A stretch of 64,000 bases of DNA, from NCBI RefSeq assembly GCF_900155635.1, contig NZ_LT732540.1:439551-503550 (forward strand). The letters are read 5' to 3'. Source of the stretch: Olsenella urininfantis. Lineage in GTDB: Bacteria; Actinomycetota; Coriobacteriia; Coriobacteriales; Atopobiaceae. Positions within the stretch are counted from its first letter, which is position 1, and each line of letters begins with the position of its first letter. The notes beneath the pieces are model-generated. The model was given only the letters and a program-made list of their open reading frames with translations, made no database searches and was not told the origin of the DNA. Of the stretch, positions 49,665-58,470 are shown piece by piece. The position numbers and the translations under genes are program-made.

Positions 49665-50773
49665 CAGGCGCTGGCCTCCTCGTCCTCGCTGTTGGTTGGT
49701 TCTAGGCCAAGGGTGTCAGCCGCATCGTGCGCTATCTCGGCGCCCAGGACCTGCTCGGCGCGCTCCAGGGCGCAGGCGAGCGAGACTCCTTCCGGCGCAT
49801 GGATGGCGGCGTCGTCCAGGATGGCGCGGGCGAAGAGCTTGGTGGCCTCGTCCTCCGAGAGCCCGCGCCCGGCCAGGTAGGCCAGCTGCTCGGGACTCAC
49901 GGAGCCGATGGACGCGCCGTGGTTTCCGGCCACGTCGTCCTCGTCGCAGAGGATGACGGGCAGGGTCTTGTTGACCACCTCGTCACCAGCCACCAGCACC
50001 GTCTCCACCTCGTTGCCCTTTGCGCCCTTTGCACCGTGGACGAGGTCTATGGTCTCTCGCAGGGTCTTGTGGGCCGCGTCTTCCAGCAGCCCCTGGGTGA
50101 CTATGTCGCAGCGGGTGTTGCGCCCGCGCTGCCTGACCACGTGGTTGATGTCCAGGAGGTCGTGGCCGCCCACCAGGTAGCGGGAGTCCAGCCTGAGGCT
50201 CGCGCCCTTGCCGGCGAGGTCGACGGCAAGGCCCACGGCGCGCCGTGCCCCTCCCAGGGCGTACTGGCGGATCTCCACGCTGCTGTCATCGTCCGCCTGG
50301 ATGCCCAGACCCTCCAGGTGCTGGTTACCGTCTCCCACCGAGAGGATTTCGACCACCTTGAGGTGCGCGCCCCTCTCGACGATGACGCGCACGAGCGCCG
50401 CGGAGCTTGCGGCCGCGCCGGTGCCCGTGCCGCGGGCGGCAACCACCACGGTGGCGCTTGCGCCCTCGCGCAGCAGCACCCCCAGGTCGTGCACCTCCCC
50501 GCCATCGCTGGCCACGTCCACCAGGATGGGCTCCTCGAAGGTGGTGCCGCGCGGAACCTCCACGTAGCGGGCGTCACCGGCGGATGCCTCTATCCAGGAC
50601 ACGGCCTCCTTGCCCAGGCCGCACTCCATCTGGGAGAAGAGGCGGGGAAGGCGGGAGGGGACGGTGCCCTTGGAGACCACGGTCGGCAGCTCGAGGCTGA
50701 TGTCGTTGATGCGCAGGTAGTTCCAGGTCTGGGCGGGAGGGACGTTGACGCCCGTGAGCGTTTGCGCTGCCAT
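49664..50773 (-). CDS. sufD: Fe-S cluster assembly protein SufD
   Basis: A 369-residue SufB/SufD beta-helix protein. RYLVGGHDLLDINHVVRQRGRNT-type repeats, CDEDDVAGNHGASIGSVSPEQ (21 residues; key G-N-H-G) and YLAGRGLSEDEATKLFA form the conserved C-terminal region. It partners with SufB and the SufC ATPase. The ATG overlaps the sufB stop (TAATG). Confidence 0.92.
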   Translation of the reverse strand: MAAQTLTGVNVPPAQTWNYLRINDISLELPTVVSKGTVPSRLPRLFSQMECGLGKEAVSWIEASAGDARYVEVPRGTTFEEPILVDVASDGGEVHDLGVLLREGASATVVVAARGTGTGAAASSAALVRVIVERGAHLKVVEILSVGDGNQHLEGLGIQADDDSSVEIRQYALGGARRAVGLAVDLAGKGASLRLDSRYLVGGHDLLDINHVVRQRGRNTRCDIVTQGLLEDAAHKTLRETIDLVHGAKGAKGNEVETVLVAGDEVVNKTLPVILCDEDDVAGNHGASIGSVSPEQLAYLAGRGLSEDEATKLFARAILDDAAIHAPEGVSLACALERAEQVLGAEIAHDAADTLGLEPTNSEDEEASA

Positions 50774-52215
50774 TATCCGATCGCCCCTTCCATCTCGAGC
50801 TTGATGAGGTTGTTCATCTCGACGGCGTACTCCAGCGGGAGCTCCTTCGAGACGGGGCTGGCAAACCCGTTGACCACCATGGAGCGCGCCTCGGCCTCCG
50901 AGCAGCCGCGGCTCATGAGGTAGAGCACGGTGTCGTCGCTGATGCGGCCGATGGTGGCCTCGTGTCCCACCGATGCGCTGCCGCAGCGCACGTCCATGGC
51001 GGGGATGGTGTCCGAGCGGCTGATGTCGTCGAGCATGAGCGACTGGCAGCTGACGCTGGCACGGGCCCTCTCGGCGTGGCGTCCTATGACCACGGAGCTG
51101 CGGAAGGTGTTGATGCCGCCGTCCTTGGAGATGGACTTGGTGTCGATCGACGCCGTGGTGTCAGCGCCGTTCAGGATCACCTTGCAGCCGGTGTCCAGGT
51201 CCTGCGTGGCGCCGGCGAAGGTGATGCCGGTGAACTCGCAGGTGCTGCGCGCGCCCTGCAGGATGGTGGTGGGGTAGAGGTAGCTCACGTGGCTGCCGAA
51301 GGAGCCCGAGACCCACTCCATCTTGGAGCCCGCCCCCACCGTGGCGCGCTTGGTGTTGAGGTTGTACATGTTCTTGGACCAGTTCTCTATGGTGGAGTAG
51401 CGCAGGCGCGCACCGTCCTTCACGAAGAGCTCCACGGCGCCGGCATGGAGGTTGGCCTCGAAGTACTTGGGAGCCGAGCAGCCCTCGATGAAGTGCAGGT
51501 CTGCCCCGGGCTCCACCACGATGAGGGTGTGCTCGAACTGGCCCGCGCCCGATGCGTTCAGCCGGAAGTAGCTCTGCAGGGGGTAGTCCAGGCGGATGCC
51601 TGCGGGCACGTAGACGAAGGAGCCGCCGGACCACACCGCGTAGTGCAGGGCTGCAAACTTGTGGTCGCGCATGGGGATGAGGGTGCCGAAGTACTCGTGG
51701 ACCACCGGCTCCCACTTGGGGTCGTGCAGGGCGTCCTCGATGGTGGTGTACACCACGCCCTGCTTGGCCACCTCCTCGCGCATGTTGTGGTAGACGATCT
51801 CAGAGTCGTACTGGGCGCCCACGCCGGCCAGGCTCTCGCGCTCGGCGGCGGGGATGCCCAGGCGCTCGAAGGTGTCCTTGATGTCCTCGGGGACCTCGTC
51901 CCAGCTCTGGGCCTGCTTGGTCTGGGGGCTCACGTAGGTGGAGATGTGGTCCAGGTCCAGGCCGGAGATGTCCGGTCCCCAGTTGGGGGACATGGCGCGC
52001 TCGTGGTAGACCTCGAGGGCCTTCAGGCGCATCTCCAGCATCCAGGCGGGCTCGTCCTTCTTGGCGCTGATGGCGCGCACGATGTCCGGCGTGAGGCCGT
52101 CGCCGTAGCGCTCGTAGCCCTCCTCGGGCTTCTTGAAGTCATACAGCGAGCGGTCGACGTCCGCAACCTTGCTGCGGCCCCTCTCGTCCAGCTCGGGGGT
52201 GGTTGTCTCGCTCAC
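50773..52215 (-). CDS. sufB: Fe-S cluster assembly protein SufB
   Basis: A 480-residue SufB, the scaffold on which the new cluster forms. Typical segments include YERYGDGLTPDIVRAISAKK, SGGSFVYVPAGIRLDYPLQS, EGCSAPKYFEANLHAG (persulfide channel region) and GHEATIGRISDDTVLYLMSRG-type C-terminus. GTG 52215 starts the protein. The gene lies two bases after sufC. Confidence 0.96.
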   Translation of the reverse strand: MSETTTPELDERGRSKVADVDRSLYDFKKPEEGYERYGDGLTPDIVRAISAKKDEPAWMLEMRLKALEVYHERAMSPNWGPDISGLDLDHISTYVSPQTKQAQSWDEVPEDIKDTFERLGIPAAERESLAGVGAQYDSEIVYHNMREEVAKQGVVYTTIEDALHDPKWEPVVHEYFGTLIPMRDHKFAALHYAVWSGGSFVYVPAGIRLDYPLQSYFRLNASGAGQFEHTLIVVEPGADLHFIEGCSAPKYFEANLHAGAVELFVKDGARLRYSTIENWSKNMYNLNTKRATVGAGSKMEWVSGSFGSHVSYLYPTTILQGARSTCEFTGITFAGATQDLDTGCKVILNGADTTASIDTKSISKDGGINTFRSSVVIGRHAERARASVSCQSLMLDDISRSDTIPAMDVRCGSASVGHEATIGRISDDTVLYLMSRGCSEAEARSMVVNGFASPVSKELPLEYAVEMNNLIKLEMEGAIG

Positions 52216-52216
52216 G

Positions 52217-52981
52217 CTAGGCCTCGGCCTTCTCGCCCGCGCCCTCGAAGCGGCCGAAGCCCTGGGCGTCGATCTCGTCGATGAGGGAGGCGGGGCCCTC
52301 TGCCACCAGCCGGCCCTTGACCATCACGTGCGCGTGGTCCACGCTCAGGCGCTCGAGGATGCGGGTGTTATGGGTGATCACGAGCAGCGCGCCGTCGCAG
52401 TCCGCGCGGTACGCCTCGATCCCGCGCGAGACCACGGCCAGGGCGTCCACGTCCAGGCCGGAGTCCGTCTCGTCCAGGATGGCCAGCTTGGGGCGAAGCA
52501 GCAGGAGCTGCAGCATCTCGATCTTCTTCTTCTCTCCGCCGGAGAAGCCCACGTTGAGCTCGCGCGTGAGGAAACTCTCGTCGAGGTCGAGCTGGTCGGA
52601 GATCCGGGCGATGCGCTCGCGGAACTTGCGCGCGCTGGTCTTGAGCTCGGGGCGCATCTGGCAGATGGTGCGCAGGAAGCTGTACAGGGGCACGCCCGGC
52701 ACCTCTACGGGCGCCTGGTACGAGAGGAAGATGCCGGCGAGCGAACGCCTGTCGGCCGCCTGCGCGGTGACGTCCTGGCCGTCGAAGACTATGGACCCGC
52801 TGGTCACCTGGTAGGAGGCGTCACCCATGATCACGTGACCGAGCGTGGACTTGCCGGCACCGTTCGGCCCCATGAGCACGTGCGTCTCGCCTGCGCCGAC
52901 GCTCAGGTTGATGTCGTGCAGGATGGGCTTGTCCTCGGTGCCTGCCGAGAGGCCCGAGATGCTTAGCAGTTGGTCTGCCAT
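52217..52981 (-). CDS. sufC: Fe-S assembly ATPase SufC
   Basis: A 254-residue ABC-type ATPase that drives conformational change in SufBD. Walker A is GPNGAGKST, the signature region is GFSGGEKKKIEMLQ, and Walker B is AILDETDSGLD. It is the promoter-proximal gene of sufC-sufB-sufD-sufS-sufU-regulator, transcribed leftward. ATG 52981 follows GGGGGA at 7 bases. Confidence 0.96.
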   Translation of the reverse strand: MADQLLSISGLSAGTEDKPILHDINLSVGAGETHVLMGPNGAGKSTLGHVIMGDASYQVTSGSIVFDGQDVTAQAADRRSLAGIFLSYQAPVEVPGVPLYSFLRTICQMRPELKTSARKFRERIARISDQLDLDESFLTRELNVGFSGGEKKKIEMLQLLLLRPKLAILDETDSGLDVDALAVVSRGIEAYRADCDGALLVITHNTRILERLSVDHAHVMVKGRLVAEGPASLIDEIDAQGFGRFEGAGEKAEA

Positions 52982-53057
52982 GTGTTGGTCCCCCTCAATT
53001 GGGCCTGGCTGCGGACCCTCCTCCGCCCCCAGGCTGAAATCCTACTAACGGAGAGGT

Positions 53058-53087
53058 ATTTTACCCCCACGTTCGCGCGGCAATCAA
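53058..53087 (-). promoter_or_regulatory. Promoter of the suf operon
   Basis: On the minus strand TTGATT (53087-53082), an 18-base spacer and TAAAAT (53063-53058), about 77 bases before the sufC start. A regulator-binding site for the Rrf2 protein may overlap, but I cannot define it. Confidence 0.6.
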
Positions 53088-53169
53088 CGCGGAAGAGAGG
53101 AAACTTGCGTTTCTCCTGCCCCACCCATCGCGCCCCACTCGTCCGCCCCCATGCGGCTGAAGTCCGGCG

Positions 53170-53263
53170 GAAATCCCCACAGGAAAAATTTTCCTGTGGC
53201 TTCTCCATAACTCAACTGGGCGTTTGCGAGAGAGGCCCTCAGGAAGTTTTTTTCCTAAGGGCC
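53170..53263. repeat. Palindromic intergenic repeat, copy B (inverted relative to copy A)
   Basis: Bases 53170-53223 match the reverse complement of 54341-54394 at 53 of 54 positions. In order it holds a hairpin CCACAGGAAAA/TTTTCCTGTGG, the core CAACTGGGC (53213-53221) and a second hairpin GGCCCTcAGGAA/TTCCTaAGGGCC (53234-53263), which could also terminate the HAD gene. Confidence 0.85.
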
Positions 53264-53307
53264 TCGCAGCTGTTGTCGAGAGGCGTCGGGGGTAGCTCGC
53301 CGATGCG

Positions 53308-54141
53308 CTATGCCTGATTCGCGGGCGCCACGATCCTCTCGGCCACCTCTGCCAGGAAACCGTCCTCGTTGGAGGAGGCCGTCACGTAGCCTGCCGCGGC
53401 CTTGAGCTCGCCGGTTGCGTTCGAGACCGCGACACCCATGCCTGCCGCGGCAACCATCCCCAGGTCGTTGGGTGCGTCTCCGCAGGCGATGGTCTCGTCC
53501 AGCGAGCACCCCAGGAGCTCGGCGAGCCGGTCGAGCCCCGCTGCCTTGTCCACGCCCGCGCAGTTGAGCTCCAGGTAGCGGCCGCTCGAGAAGGTCGGGC
53601 TCACGCCGGCGAGGACCTCCTCGGGCATCTTTGCCAGCACCTGGTGGAGGCGGGAGTCGCCGTTGGGCAGGCAGTAGAGGACCTTCACCAGCGGGGTGCC
53701 TGCGAGGAAGTCCAGGCTCCTCTCGTCGGACTCCTCGAAGGCGACGTGTCCCTCGAGGTACCCGCGCTCTTCGGCCGGCATGCCGAAGATCCAGATCCTT
53801 CCCGAGAGCTCGTAGGCGTGCACGCAAAGCCCCAGCCAACGACCATAGTCAAAGAGCCTCTGTGCCGTCTGGTGCGCCATGGTGGTTGAGAAGAGCGGCT
53901 CGTCCTCGCCGGCACGGTTGATGCAGGCGCCGTTGTACGAGATGACGTAGGAACCGTCCATGAGCTCGGGTGGCAGCGCGGCGAGAGACTCCATCACCGA
54001 GCCGTAGGGGCGCCCCGACGCGGGGACGAAGAGGCAGCCCATCGCGCGCAGCCGACGGATGGCATCGACGTTTGCCTGCGGAATCGTGTGGTCGTGCGCG
54101 AGGAAGGTCTCGTCCATGTCGCTTGCCACGATGCGGTACAT
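53308..54141 (-). CDS. Cof-type HAD-IIB phosphatase
   Basis: A 277-residue HAD hydrolase. The nucleophile D8 and D10 lie in ASDMDETF, motif II in VPASGRPYG, and the metal-binding motif IV in GDAPNDLGMV. The C2b cap between is typical of sugar-phosphate or flavin-phosphate phosphatases of the Cof group. Substrate unknown. The gene is flanked on both sides by inverted copies of the same intergenic repeat. Confidence 0.88.
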   Translation of the reverse strand: MYRIVASDMDETFLAHDHTIPQANVDAIRRLRAMGCLFVPASGRPYGSVMESLAALPPELMDGSYVISYNGACINRAGEDEPLFSTTMAHQTAQRLFDYGRWLGLCVHAYELSGRIWIFGMPAEERGYLEGHVAFEESDERSLDFLAGTPLVKVLYCLPNGDSRLHQVLAKMPEEVLAGVSPTFSSGRYLELNCAGVDKAAGLDRLAELLGCSLDETIACGDAPNDLGMVAAAGMGVAVSNATGELKAAAGYVTASSNEDGFLAEVAERIVAPANQA

Positions 54142-54528
54142 CTGCGCTCCTTGCGTTTGAGGTCCGTGCCCGATTGTAGGTCATGCGCGCCCACTGCCTG
54201 CGTGCGAAAGACCGTGCGTTTGCGGACGGAGCGGGCTGCTCCTTTTGCAAAAAGCGTCTGAGAGTGCACGACCTCTCGCCGGCGCTGCGCCCTGTGTTGG
54301 AAGGCCTCAGAAAATAATTCCCTGAGGGCCTTGCCTACATACGCCCAGTTGAGTTGTGGAGAAGCCACAGGAAAATTTTTCCTGTGGGGATTTCTGTTGG
54401 CTTTCAGCTGCGAGAGGAGCGCATGGAGGGCAGGCGAGAGGCGCCGCGCGAATTCTGGCGTCTGCTAGGCTCGATAACGTTGTAATGTCATCGGCCATCG
54501 CCCGCACCAGGAAAGGGAGCTGCACGAG
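54142..54528. other. 387-bp intergenic region before the Dlt-like operon
   Basis: It holds copy A of the repeat (54301-54394). A weak promoter-like pair TTCTGG (54453-54458) and TAACGT (54475-54480) could serve the MBOAT operon. No gene is seen. Confidence 0.5.
54301..54394. repeat. Palindromic intergenic repeat, copy A
   Basis: A hairpin AAGGCC...GGCCTT (54301-54332, with CAG/CTG inner pairs), the core GCCCAGTTG (54343-54351) and a second hairpin CCACAGGAAAA/TTTTCCTGTGG (to about 54388). It is the inverted counterpart of 53170-53263; the same core recurs in the 83-bp tandem array at 23.3 kb. Confidence 0.85.
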
Positions 54529-56109
54529 GTGAGTCTCTACTCGCTTGGGTTCGTCGTCTTCATGCTGGCTCTCCTCGCCGCCTACTACGCAACGGGCCGT
54601 CTGCTTGGTCGTGGCCAGTGGGTGGTCCTGCTGCTGGGCAGCCTCTGCTACTACTGTCTGGCGGGATCGTGGCAGACCCTGGTCTACGTGCTGTTCTGCG
54701 CCGTGGTCACCTGGCTGGTCCCTTTGGCGCTCAAGCACATGGACAGGCTTTGCGCCGCCGAGCGCGAGGCATGCGACGACCGTGCGGCGCGCAAGCGGGC
54801 GAAGGCCCGCTGGCAGCGGCGCAAGCAGGCGGTCATGCTGCTGGGCCTGCTCATGGCCTTTGGCGTCCTGGCGCAGCTCAAGTACTGGAACGTGATCCTC
54901 TACCAGCTGGGTCAGGCGTCCTCCCCTCGCAGCCTGGGCCTGCTGCTGCCCCTGGGCATCTCCTTCTACACCTTCCAGTCCGTCTCGTACCTGCTGGACG
55001 TCTACCGCGGCAGCGACGAGGCGGAGACGAACTTCCTGCGCCATCTGCTCTTCGTGACCTACTTCCCGCAGATGATCCAGGGCCCCATCAACCGTCATGC
55101 GGAGCTGGCGCCGCAGCTCCTGGCCTACCACGCCTGGGACACCCAGCGCGCCCGCCGCGCCCTGCCGCTCATCGGCTATGGCATGCTCAAGAAGTTCCTG
55201 ATGGCAGACCTCCTGGTGGGGCCCATCTCCCGGCTGCTCGACGCTCCGGACGCCGCGGCGATGCCCGGCTCCTGGGCGGTGCTCGCCATCCTGATGTACT
55301 CCGCCCAGCAGTACGGCGACTTCTCCGGCGGCATCGACATGGTGGAGGGCATCTCGGAGCTTTTGGGCATTCAGATGGCCCCCAACTTCCGCCGCCCGTA
55401 CTTCGCCACCTCGCTTGCGGACTTCTGGCGCCGCTGGCACATCTCCCTTGGCCAGTGGATGCGCGACTACGTCTTCTATCCCGTGGCCCTCACGCGCCCC
55501 CTGCGCGCGCTGGGCAAGCGCGCCGGCCGTGCGGGAGAGCACCTGGGCCGCACCCTGCCCGCCTGCCTGGCAAACATCCTCGTCTTTCTCATCGTGGGCG
55601 CCTGGCACGGCGCCCAGGCGCACTTCATCGTCTGGGGCCTCTACAACGGCCTGGTCATCGCCCTGGCAGATCTCCTCAAGCCGGCCTTCTCGGCCGCAGC
55701 GCAGCGCCTTGGCATCGATTCGCGCTCGCGCGGATGGCACGTGGCCAGCGTGATTCGCACCTTCCTCGTGGTGAACGTTGGATGGTACTTCGACCGCGTG
55801 GAGAGCTTCTCCTTGAGCCTGGCCCTGCTGCGAAGCAGCGTCCTCTCCTTTGGTGCGGCGGAGCTGCCAAGGCTCTGGAGCTCCGCTCTCCTCTCCCGAG
55901 CCGAGCACGCCCAGATCCTGCTGGCCGTGGCCATGGCGGTGGCGGTCTTCTGCGTGAGCCTCTGCCAGGAGCGTGGTCACCAGGTTCGCACGCGCCTGCT
56001 TGCCTGGCCCCTGCCGTTGCGCTGGGCTCTCTATGCCTTCGTGGGGCTGCTTGTGGTGGCCACATCGGTCCTGCATGTGGGAGGGGGTTTCATGTATGCC
56101 AACTACTAG
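54529..56109 (+). CDS. MBOAT-family O-acyltransferase (DltB/AlgI-like)
   Basis: A 526-residue polytopic membrane acyltransferase. LGISFYTFQSVSYLLDVYRG, PQMIQGPINRH, DFSGGIDMVEG, FWRRWHISLGQWMRDYVFYP and the catalytic-histidine segment FLIVGAWHGAQAHFIVWG all follow the DltB/AlgI order. It would move an acyl group from a carrier across the membrane to an extracellular polymer. GTG 54529 follows AGGGAG. It heads an operon with an SGNH protein, a PLP decarboxylase and an acyl carrier protein. Confidence 0.9.
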   Translation: MSLYSLGFVVFMLALLAAYYATGRLLGRGQWVVLLLGSLCYYCLAGSWQTLVYVLFCAVVTWLVPLALKHMDRLCAAEREACDDRAARKRAKARWQRRKQAVMLLGLLMAFGVLAQLKYWNVILYQLGQASSPRSLGLLLPLGISFYTFQSVSYLLDVYRGSDEAETNFLRHLLFVTYFPQMIQGPINRHAELAPQLLAYHAWDTQRARRALPLIGYGMLKKFLMADLLVGPISRLLDAPDAAAMPGSWAVLAILMYSAQQYGDFSGGIDMVEGISELLGIQMAPNFRRPYFATSLADFWRRWHISLGQWMRDYVFYPVALTRPLRALGKRAGRAGEHLGRTLPACLANILVFLIVGAWHGAQAHFIVWGLYNGLVIALADLLKPAFSAAAQRLGIDSRSRGWHVASVIRTFLVVNVGWYFDRVESFSLSLALLRSSVLSFGAAELPRLWSSALLSRAEHAQILLAVAMAVAVFCVSLCQERGHQVRTRLLAWPLPLRWALYAFVGLLVVATSVLHVGGGFMYANY

Positions 56110-57235
56110 CGACAGCAACCCGGTGGCCCAGGGCCGCTGCGCCAATGGGGCCGCGGCGTGCCGCAGCCTGCGCCGCCGACTGATGGTGGCGCTTGCCGCC
56201 GTGCTCTTCGCCATGCTCGTCAATGCCGTCGCGGGCTTTGCCTTGGGCGCGTACGGCACCCTCTCGGGCGTTGCGTGGAGGGACTTTCGCGCGGCCGAGA
56301 GGCTCGACTGCGTGGTGGTGGGCTCCTCCTATGCCCAGCGCGGCATCGACCCCAACGTGCTGGACGCCCGCCTGGGCACCAGCACGGTGAGCCTGGCCAC
56401 GCCGGGCCAGACGCTCTCGGACAGCTTCGAGGCCACGCGCGCGGCCATAGACGAGAAGGGCGCGCGGCGCATCATCCTGGGGCTGGGCGTCGAAAGCCTC
56501 AGCACCGGGGACGATGTCGCATCTCGCGCGAGCTTCGCCATGGCCCGCAACGACGGCGACCCCTTGGGCCTCTCGAAGGCCATGCTGAGGCTTGCCCTGA
56601 GCCCCTCTGCCCTGGGAGGGCGCGCGTCTTTGGACCTGCTCTCGCCCTGGGTGTTCACGCCGGTGAAGACTCCCTCCGCCATCGCGGACAACCTGCGCGC
56701 CCGTCTGACGGGAGAGGACATAGCCCTCTCCGCAGAGCGCACCACGCCCGACTGGCGCTACCTGGGCCGCGGGTACGGAAACCACGAGCGCACGCTCGAG
56801 GCCGACGACAGCCGCACGTCGGTGGGGGTGTATGGGCATCCCCAGGCACGTCGCGAGTGCCTGCGCCAGCTCAGGCGCATCTGCGAGCTCTGTCGCGCGC
56901 GCAACGTGCAGCTGGTGGTGGTGGCAACGCCGCACCCCGCCTTCGACCTGCGCTCGTTTGGAGGCTCCTACGTGCAGGTCATGGGTCAGGCGGCAGAGGT
57001 CGTGCGTGACAGCGGCGCGCTCTTCATGGACTTCAACATAATCCGGCCGGAGCTCATGAGCCTCGAGGCTGATGACTACGGTGACTTCGAGCACCTCAAC
57101 TTCGGTGGTGCCGAGAAGTTCAGCACGGTGCTGGCCCGCGAGCTCCGAGCGCTGGACGAGGGCGAGGGCGTGGAGGCGGACTTCGAGAGCTACGACAACT
57201 GGGACGCCTGCCTGGAGCGCAGGCCCCAGGTTTAG
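56096..57235 (+). CDS. Membrane-anchored SGNH-like protein (DltD/AlgJ-like partner of the MBOAT)
   Basis: A 379-residue protein with one N-terminal membrane helix (about residues 29-52) and an extracytoplasmic domain. VVVGSSYAQRGIDP carries the nucleophile serine block and DFEHLNFGGAEKFS the Asp/His block, as in DltD and AlgJ-type proteins. ATG 56096 overlaps the end of the MBOAT gene by 14 bases and has GGAGGGGG upstream. A role in completing acyl transfer outside the cell is family inference. Confidence 0.72.
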   Translation: MPTTSDSNPVAQGRCANGAAACRSLRRRLMVALAAVLFAMLVNAVAGFALGAYGTLSGVAWRDFRAAERLDCVVVGSSYAQRGIDPNVLDARLGTSTVSLATPGQTLSDSFEATRAAIDEKGARRIILGLGVESLSTGDDVASRASFAMARNDGDPLGLSKAMLRLALSPSALGGRASLDLLSPWVFTPVKTPSAIADNLRARLTGEDIALSAERTTPDWRYLGRGYGNHERTLEADDSRTSVGVYGHPQARRECLRQLRRICELCRARNVQLVVVATPHPAFDLRSFGGSYVQVMGQAAEVVRDSGALFMDFNIIRPELMSLEADDYGDFEHLNFGGAEKFSTVLARELRALDEGEGVEADFESYDNWDACLERRPQV

Positions 57236-57243
57236 GGGGTCCA

Positions 57244-58434
57244 ATGGACGAGAGGGAGCTTTCCCAGCTTGCCGAGCGCTTCGGCACGCCCAGCTACGTT
57301 TTCGACCTGAAGTCTTTCCGCACCCGCCTGCGGGAGGTGTCAGAGCTCCTTGGCCCTGAGGTGGGGCTCTGCTACTCCATCAAGGCCAACCCCTTCCTGG
57401 TGTCCGCCGCGGCGGACGAGGGCCTCAAGCTGGAGGTCTGTAGCCCGGGTGAGCTGGACATCTGCGAGCGCCTGGGCGTCGATGCCGGTCGCGTGATCTA
57501 CTCGGGGGTCTGCAAGCGGGAGGAGGACGTGCGGGAGGCCCTTGCCTTCGGCGCGGGATGCTTCACGGCCGAGTCGCCCCTGCAGCTCGAGCTGGTGAAC
57601 CGCTGCGCGGAGCGTGCCGGCGTGCGCGTGCCCCTGCTGCTGCGGCTCAATGGCGGCAGCCAGTTCGGCATGTCTCGGGAGGACCTCGTCGCGGCGGTGG
57701 CCCGCCGAGAGGGGCTCGCCGGAGTCGAGCTGGTGGGCGTCCACTACTTCGTGGGCACCCAGAGGCGCAAGCTCAAGCGCCAGCGCGCGGAACTCGCCAT
57801 GCTGGGCCAGCTCCTGGACGACCTGGAGCGTGACTGCGGCTGGTGCGCGCGGCGCCTGGAGTACGGTCCCGGCCTCGCCGTGCCCTACTTCGAGGGGGAG
57901 GACTTCTCGGACACCCTGGCCCCTGCCCGCGAGCTGGCCGCGGACCTGCGGGAGCTGGCCCGGCGCGTGGAGCTCACCGTGGAGATGGGCCGCTTCTTAG
58001 CCAGCGAGTGCGGGCACTACCTCACGCGCGTCGTGGACCTCAAGCGCTGTGGCGACATCTCCTACGCCTTCGTGGACGGCGGCGTGAACCATGTGAGCTA
58101 CCTGGGCCAGATAATGGGCATGAAGCTGCCACGCCTGCGCCGGTTGGCTGCCACGGCCGAGCGCTGCGCCCAGGACGGCCCCTGGTGCCTCTGCGGCAGC
58201 CTCTGCACCACAGCCGACGTGCTGGTGCGTGAGCTCGACGCCAGCCTGGCCATGGACGACGTGCTCTGCTTCGACAACATAGGCGCTTACTCGGTCACCG
58301 AGGCCATGTACCTCTTCCTGAGCCGGGAGCTTCCGCGCGTGGTGCTCAGGGACGAGGACGGCAACGTGCGCCTGGTGCGCGACCGCATGGCCTCCAGTGC
58401 CATCAACCTGGGCCTTCCTGCCCCGCGCCCGTAA
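57244..58434 (+). CDS. Fold-III PLP-dependent decarboxylase (Orn/DAP/Arg decarboxylase group 2)
   Basis: A 396-residue alanine-racemase-fold decarboxylase. K47 in LCYSIKANP binds PLP, EMGRFLASECGHYLTRV is the glycine-rich phosphate region (EPGR in most relatives), GSLCTTADVL holds the active-site cysteine and aspartate, and FDNIGAYSVTEA the C-terminal tyrosine. It is not a plain lysA copy: GVHYFVGTQ replaces the usual GxHxHIGSQ. It lies between the SGNH gene and an acyl carrier protein. Related enzymes in exosortase gene clusters (TIGR03099, from memory) also neighbour an ACP. Substrate unknown. Confidence 0.85.
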   Translation: MDERELSQLAERFGTPSYVFDLKSFRTRLREVSELLGPEVGLCYSIKANPFLVSAAADEGLKLEVCSPGELDICERLGVDAGRVIYSGVCKREEDVREALAFGAGCFTAESPLQLELVNRCAERAGVRVPLLLRLNGGSQFGMSREDLVAAVARREGLAGVELVGVHYFVGTQRRKLKRQRAELAMLGQLLDDLERDCGWCARRLEYGPGLAVPYFEGEDFSDTLAPARELAADLRELARRVELTVEMGRFLASECGHYLTRVVDLKRCGDISYAFVDGGVNHVSYLGQIMGMKLPRLRRLAATAERCAQDGPWCLCGSLCTTADVLVRELDASLAMDDVLCFDNIGAYSVTEAMYLFLSRELPRVVLRDEDGNVRLVRDRMASSAINLGLPAPRP

Positions 58435-58470
58435 GGGGCGCCCCAACCACCCGAACAACGGAGGAACGAC

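Larger units (their letters stand above)
52982..53307. other. 326-bp intergenic region upstream of suf and downstream of the HAD gene
   Basis: It contains the suf promoter (53058-53087) and one copy of the ~95-bp palindromic repeat (53170-53263). No gene is seen. Confidence 0.6.
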
